Of a stretch of DNA of 64,000 nt, positions 60,857 to 64,000 are shown piece after piece (positions within the stretch are counted from its first letter, which is position 1; each line of letters starts with the position of its first letter). The notes beneath the pieces are model-generated. The model ran no database searches, was not told the origin of the DNA, and worked only from the letters and a program-made list of their open reading frames with translations. Both the position numbers and the translations under genes were made by a program. The stretch spans positions 1-64,000 of the forward strand of contig CAZSSM010000041.1 in NCBI GenBank assembly GCA_964609385.1, read 5' to 3'. This stretch comes from CAZSSM01 sp964609385 (GTDB lineage Bacteria; Planctomycetota; Planctomycetia; Isosphaerales; Isosphaeraceae).

Positions 60857-61792
60857 TCAACTCGACGGGTCGTCAGTGAGAGCCCCATCTCGCCTGCGCT
60901 TTGGACTCAGGCGACTCCAGGGGATCCAATAAACGTTCAGGACCATGAACGCGAAGAAGGTAGGGCCCATAAGGATGCGGATCCCCAGTTGAGCCAGAAA
61001 CATCCCCGGCACGAAGATCAGGCGGGGGATGCGGCCCAGCAGCGCAAGGGGATAGCCGACCTCGACGATCAGCGTGGCCCCGGCCAGTACATAGCAGAGC
61101 GCGGGGACCGCTGCGATGTCGAGGCCGAGGTCGGTCAGCGGTGGGACATTGGATGTGTAGTAGTTCTGCTTGATCAGAATCGTCGCGAAGTTCTCCGAAA
61201 AGATCCACGAGAGCCCTGAGTTCCTGAGCTTCGCGACGCCCGATGCGAAAAAGACCAGACACATGCCGACCTGAATGGCCTGGATCGGCCAGTGATATTC
61301 CGGACTCGGGTCAGTGATCGCTGGACGAACGTCCCCTGCGCGGCGTGCCCGACGCTCGACGAACCAGCGGTCCAGCGAGCAGACATCCCCGCAACGCGAC
61401 AACGCCAGGAACCCGAAGGCGATGACGATCAGGGCATCGAAGTGGTGTGTCTTGCCGAAATTGTGCGGGAGCCCGAGCAGATAGAAGCCGAAGACGAACG
61501 CTGTCCAAGTCGACAGGCGAGTCAGGAGCCCCAAGGCCGATCCGATCAACGCGGCCTTCCAGATGACCTGGATGACTGCCAAGACCTCCGATGGGGCCGG
61601 GCGGAGCCCGAGGGTCTCGAAGGCATAAATCGGCATCCAGAAGACCTCGTTGACTTCGCCCCAGGCGGCAAAGTCGCGGGGGACATAGAACGCCGCCATC
61701 GCCGCGTAGAAGAACGCGCGGTTGACCCCGAGATCGAAAGCCGGTTGGGGGGTGAACCAGAATCGGCTCCAGGTCGTCCACAACCAGCTCAT
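60857..61792 (-). CDS. HTTM-domain membrane protein
   Basis: 311 residues with about seven to eight hydrophobic segments, e.g. LRPAPSEVLAVIQVIWKAAL, STWTAFVFGFYLLGLPHNFG and VPALCYVLAGATLIVEVGY. The pattern and the conserved H/D-rich loop KTHHFDALIVIAFGFLALS resemble HTTM (horizontally transferred transmembrane) proteins, relatives of vitamin K-dependent carboxylases. Its start overlaps the preceding gene's stop by ATGA. It converges on the flippase gene with 23 bases between the stops. Enzymatic role unknown. Confidence 0.75.
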   Translation of the reverse strand: MSWLWTTWSRFWFTPQPAFDLGVNRAFFYAAMAAFYVPRDFAAWGEVNEVFWMPIYAFETLGLRPAPSEVLAVIQVIWKAALIGSALGLLTRLSTWTAFVFGFYLLGLPHNFGKTHHFDALIVIAFGFLALSRCGDVCSLDRWFVERRARRAGDVRPAITDPSPEYHWPIQAIQVGMCLVFFASGVAKLRNSGLSWIFSENFATILIKQNYYTSNVPPLTDLGLDIAAVPALCYVLAGATLIVEVGYPLALLGRIPRLIFVPGMFLAQLGIRILMGPTFFAFMVLNVYWIPWSRLSPKRRRDGALTDDPSS

Positions 61793-62334
61793 GGATTTTG
61801 ATCACCTTCGGGATCCGCGAGGACTTCGACGATCATCGCTCGTTCGTCGGGGGTGCTTCGATTGTCCGCTCGAGGGTCGAGCAACCAGGTCAGTTCGTAG
61901 AGACGGATCCCCACAAGTTCAGGACCCTCGTGATCGCCTCGTTGACGGGCCTGTTGATAGCGTTGCAAGCAATCGGCGACCGCCGTTGACAGCTCCGAGT
62001 CGTTGTCGAGACGGATCCGTTGCAGGGCCACACCGAGCCGTGAGTTATCGAAGGGGGAGATCAGGTTTTCGTCCTTGAGGATCACCTCGGTGCCGTCAGA
62101 GGCTCTGATCCCGAAGAGACGGAGCTGCGACATCGTCTCGTCCAATTCGATTCGACTGTACATCGGGTAGGGGGAGAACGGCCAGTGTTCGCGGCCGGTG
62201 ACGATGTCGAAGGCCGAGCCGACCAAAAGGAGGACGAGGCCGAGGTTAATCGCCACGAAACGGAGTTGGGCCGACCGGCTCGACCCAATCGGAGTGACTT
62301 CTGGGGGCTGCGTTTGAGGATCGCCCGTCGTCAT
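61789..62334 (-). CDS. Uncharacterised protein with one N-terminal transmembrane helix, HTTM partner
   Basis: 181 residues. A Pro-rich N-terminus (1-22) is followed by a hydrophobic segment (LRFVAINLGLVLLLVGSAFD, about 24-43) and an extracytoplasmic-looking domain with HWPFSPYPMYS near the membrane, then a Glu/Arg-rich helical part. Both ends overlap neighbours by ATGA, so the three genes are translated together. The HWPFSPYPM motif is often present in proteins encoded beside HTTM genes, which suggests a functional pair. Function not known. Confidence 0.78.
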   Translation of the reverse strand: MTTGDPQTQPPEVTPIGSSRSAQLRFVAINLGLVLLLVGSAFDIVTGREHWPFSPYPMYSRIELDETMSQLRLFGIRASDGTEVILKDENLISPFDNSRLGVALQRIRLDNDSELSTAVADCLQRYQQARQRGDHEGPELVGIRLYELTWLLDPRADNRSTPDERAMIVEVLADPEGDQNP

Positions 62335-63362
62335 CGCGTTGAAGTTCCCATTGAGTCATCCAGTGATGAGTTGTCTGATGTTCGGGGCTCGTTGTTGAAC
62401 TTGCGCAGCGTGATTTGGAGAGATTTGACGACCAAGTCGTCGTAGGTCAAGCTACGGCCGGCGAACGCCGTTGGGAATCGATGGACGAGGTCGAGATGGT
62501 CCGCGTCGATCCGACGGTCGGCATGCATCAACTCGAACCCGAGTTCGTGCCAGCAGGCCTCGAACTGATCGACCCGCCAACGATTGAGTGGCTGCAACTC
62601 GTCGCGGTCGCGACCGAGGTCGTGGATACCAACCTCGGCGATCTTGGCCCGCAGAAATGCCTCGGAGAAGAGGAATTGGGCGTAGGGGATCGGCAGGGTC
62701 TTATACGCGTGTAGTCCCCATGCGCTGGCGTAGAGGGGACCGAATCGGAGGTGGATCGATCCACCGGGTCGGCAGAGGCGGGCCGCCTCGTTCAGGGCAG
62801 CCCGGGGATCGCCGACGTGTTCGAAGGTGTTGAAGGAGCAGATCAGATCGAAGGATTCGCCTTCGAGGGGGAGCCCGTTGCAGACGTCGCCAAGGATCAG
62901 CTTGGTCCCGCTCCCGCTCCGATGGCGCCAGTCCTCCAGGTCAACCAGGGTCACATGATGGCCGAGGCATTCCAACAGGGCGGCGAGCATCCCGTCCCCG
63001 CAGCCGATCTCTAGGATTGAAGCCCCGGGCGTATCGAGCCCGAAATACTCGATCAGCCGGACTGCGCGATCGGTAGCCCGGCGGAGCAGGCTCGCGACGT
63101 CGTAGGTATAACGGTTGCGGGGTGGATAGATCCGGAATAGCTTCGAGAAGGCTGCTTCAGCGGCCCGAGTGTCCGTCGGCCCGGGATGTTGGAGACACGC
63201 CTCGATGGCCCTTCGATGGCCCGGCCAGCCCTTTCGCAGCCGACGCAAGGCTCGTCGACCGAGGTGCAAGCCACGATCGACCAGGCTGGACTCGCCTCCG
63301 GACGGTCGTCCCGTCGACCTGGCAGGGGACTGAGCCGGATTTAGTGAGGGCATCGTTCGCAT
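62331..63362 (-). CDS. SAM-dependent methyltransferase
   Basis: 343 residues from ATG at 63362 (MRTMPSLNP), with GGGG about six bases upstream; the longer frame to 63602 would run into the divergent gene's start and is rejected. Class I fold: motif I ILEIGCGDGMLAALLECLG (about residues 115-133), VTLVDLEDW with an acidic residue for SAM ribose, LILGDVCNGLPL, and SFDLICSFNTFEHVGDP. The N-terminal 90 residues are basic and helical. It starts a unit with the small membrane protein and HTTM protein, all joined by ATGA overlaps, and diverges from a glycosyltransferase. The acceptor, perhaps a sugar or lipid, is unknown. Confidence 0.82.
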   Translation of the reverse strand: MRTMPSLNPAQSPARSTGRPSGGESSLVDRGLHLGRRALRRLRKGWPGHRRAIEACLQHPGPTDTRAAEAAFSKLFRIYPPRNRYTYDVASLLRRATDRAVRLIEYFGLDTPGASILEIGCGDGMLAALLECLGHHVTLVDLEDWRHRSGSGTKLILGDVCNGLPLEGESFDLICSFNTFEHVGDPRAALNEAARLCRPGGSIHLRFGPLYASAWGLHAYKTLPIPYAQFLFSEAFLRAKIAEVGIHDLGRDRDELQPLNRWRVDQFEACWHELGFELMHADRRIDADHLDLVHRFPTAFAGRSLTYDDLVVKSLQITLRKFNNEPRTSDNSSLDDSMGTSTR

Positions 63363-63501
63363 TACACCCCGTCGAAGTAACGGCCGGTTTGGACCGACCC
63401 GGATCGCCGTCACAAACCGACCGAGTCGGGATCCCGATACGTGTTTGTGGATTGGATCCGTCTCGGAGTCGGTTGAACCCGGTCTACGGAGGAACACCAT
63501 T

Positions 63502-64000
63502 GTGAGCAACGCCGAGGGGTCGTCAGGCCAGTTGAATGTGGAGGAGCCCCGTCTGGCCCTGGCCATGGTCGTCCGCGACGAGCAACGCTTCTTGGGAGCC
63601 AATTTAGCCTACCATCATGCCCTGGGCGTCGAGAAGGCGTACGTCTATCTGGATCGTTGCGCTGACGCGTCTCCGGAGATCGCGGCATCCTACCCCTGGG
63701 TCGATCCGATTCCCACGACGCGTCGCGACGATGAACCCTACATGTCCGACTTCCAGACCCGATGCCTGGCCGACGCGCTGGAGCGAGCGCGTCGAGAGGG
63801 CTATCAGTGGTTGCTACACCTGGATCCCGACGAATTCGCCTGGGGCGAGAATCGTGACGACGATGGGCGGTTCCCTGAGGACCCGATTATCCGGGGCAGT
63901 TTGACTCGGATGCTCCGGGACATGGCCCCGTCGACCGAGATGGTCCGGTTGCGGACGCGCGAGGTCGTGCCCGTTCCGATGCCGCCGGGCACTCCGTTCT
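63502..64000 (+). CDS. Glycosyltransferase family 92/GT2_4-like protein (3' end outside window)
   Basis: At least 166 residues from GTG at 63502, with GGAGG nine bases upstream; runs off the right edge. The N-terminus reads LALAMVVRDEQRFLGANLAY, then HHALGVEKAYVYLDRCAD, and LLHLDPDEFAWGEN supplies the DXD-type acidic motif, matching the Glyco_tranf_2_4 / GT92-like group. It is divergent from the methyltransferase, so it probably belongs to a further polysaccharide unit. Donor and acceptor unknown; the C-terminal half is not visible. Confidence 0.8.
   Translation, partial: MSNAEGSSGQLNVEEPRLALAMVVRDEQRFLGANLAYHHALGVEKAYVYLDRCADASPEIAASYPWVDPIPTTRRDDEPYMSDFQTRCLADALERARREGYQWLLHLDPDEFAWGENRDDDGRFPEDPIIRGSLTRMLRDMAPSTEMVRLRTREVVPVPMPPGTPF

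Overview
The window reads as a high-GC draft scaffold from a planctomycete, most likely in or near the Isosphaeraceae. Evidence: an LEPR-XLL export motif (LEALEERCLL) at the start of a giant surface protein, a protein-kinase/formylglycine-synthase-fold fusion, an ActP-type symporter with a large insert, frequent GTG/TTG starts, and outer-membrane genes (lpxC, ompH). A run of 10 N at 35955-35964 marks an assembly gap. The genus assignment is inference.

Layout. 1-6.8 kb (minus strand): lpxC (cut by the window edge), an OmpH/Skp chaperone, an ArsR-type repressor with a recognisable promoter and palindrome, dapA, and a PcrA/UvrD helicase. 7.2-13.7 kb (plus): a diverged AcpS, a membrane-anchored SurA/PpiD-like protein, then two linked carbohydrate proteins: a GT-B-like/DUF4912 fusion and a GH57 homologue that appears to have lost both catalytic acids. 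14.2-18.5 kb: an alpha/beta hydrolase (minus), then a phosphohexomutase translationally coupled to a HAD phosphatase, and a Cys-rich sigma-like factor. 18.9-24.0 kb: a kinase-FGE fusion whose C-terminus resembles the variable region of a diversity-generating retroelement, followed by overlapping palindromes, then a DUF485/ActP acetate-symporter pair.

24.0-51.9 kb is dominated by one gene of about 24.4 kb (at least 8,117 residues) for a secreted adhesin-like protein. It carries, in order: an LEPR-XLL signal region, beta-rich modules, nine HGF/IGGL/TYYV modules, about twenty short-motif solenoid-like modules, a helical island, an FG-GAP block, cadherin-like repeats, a second FG-GAP block, more cadherin-like repeats, and about 26 RTX calcium-binding nonapeptides. 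It is flanked on both sides by decayed mobile DNA: an IS1-like transposase remnant upstream, and integrase plus excisionase-type HTH remnants downstream. AT-rich patches lie at the same places, so the gene may sit in an old accessory island.

52-64 kb is a surface-polysaccharide cluster: an FAD oxidoreductase of the UDP-galactopyranose-mutase-like superfamily, four glycosyltransferases, a Gfo/Idh/MocA dehydrogenase and a Wzx/MATE-like flippase, several joined by overlapping stop/start codons. A convergent three-gene unit (methyltransferase, small membrane protein, HTTM-family protein) is fully chained by ATGA overlaps, and a divergent glycosyltransferase runs off the right edge. No tRNA, rRNA or CRISPR array was recognised.
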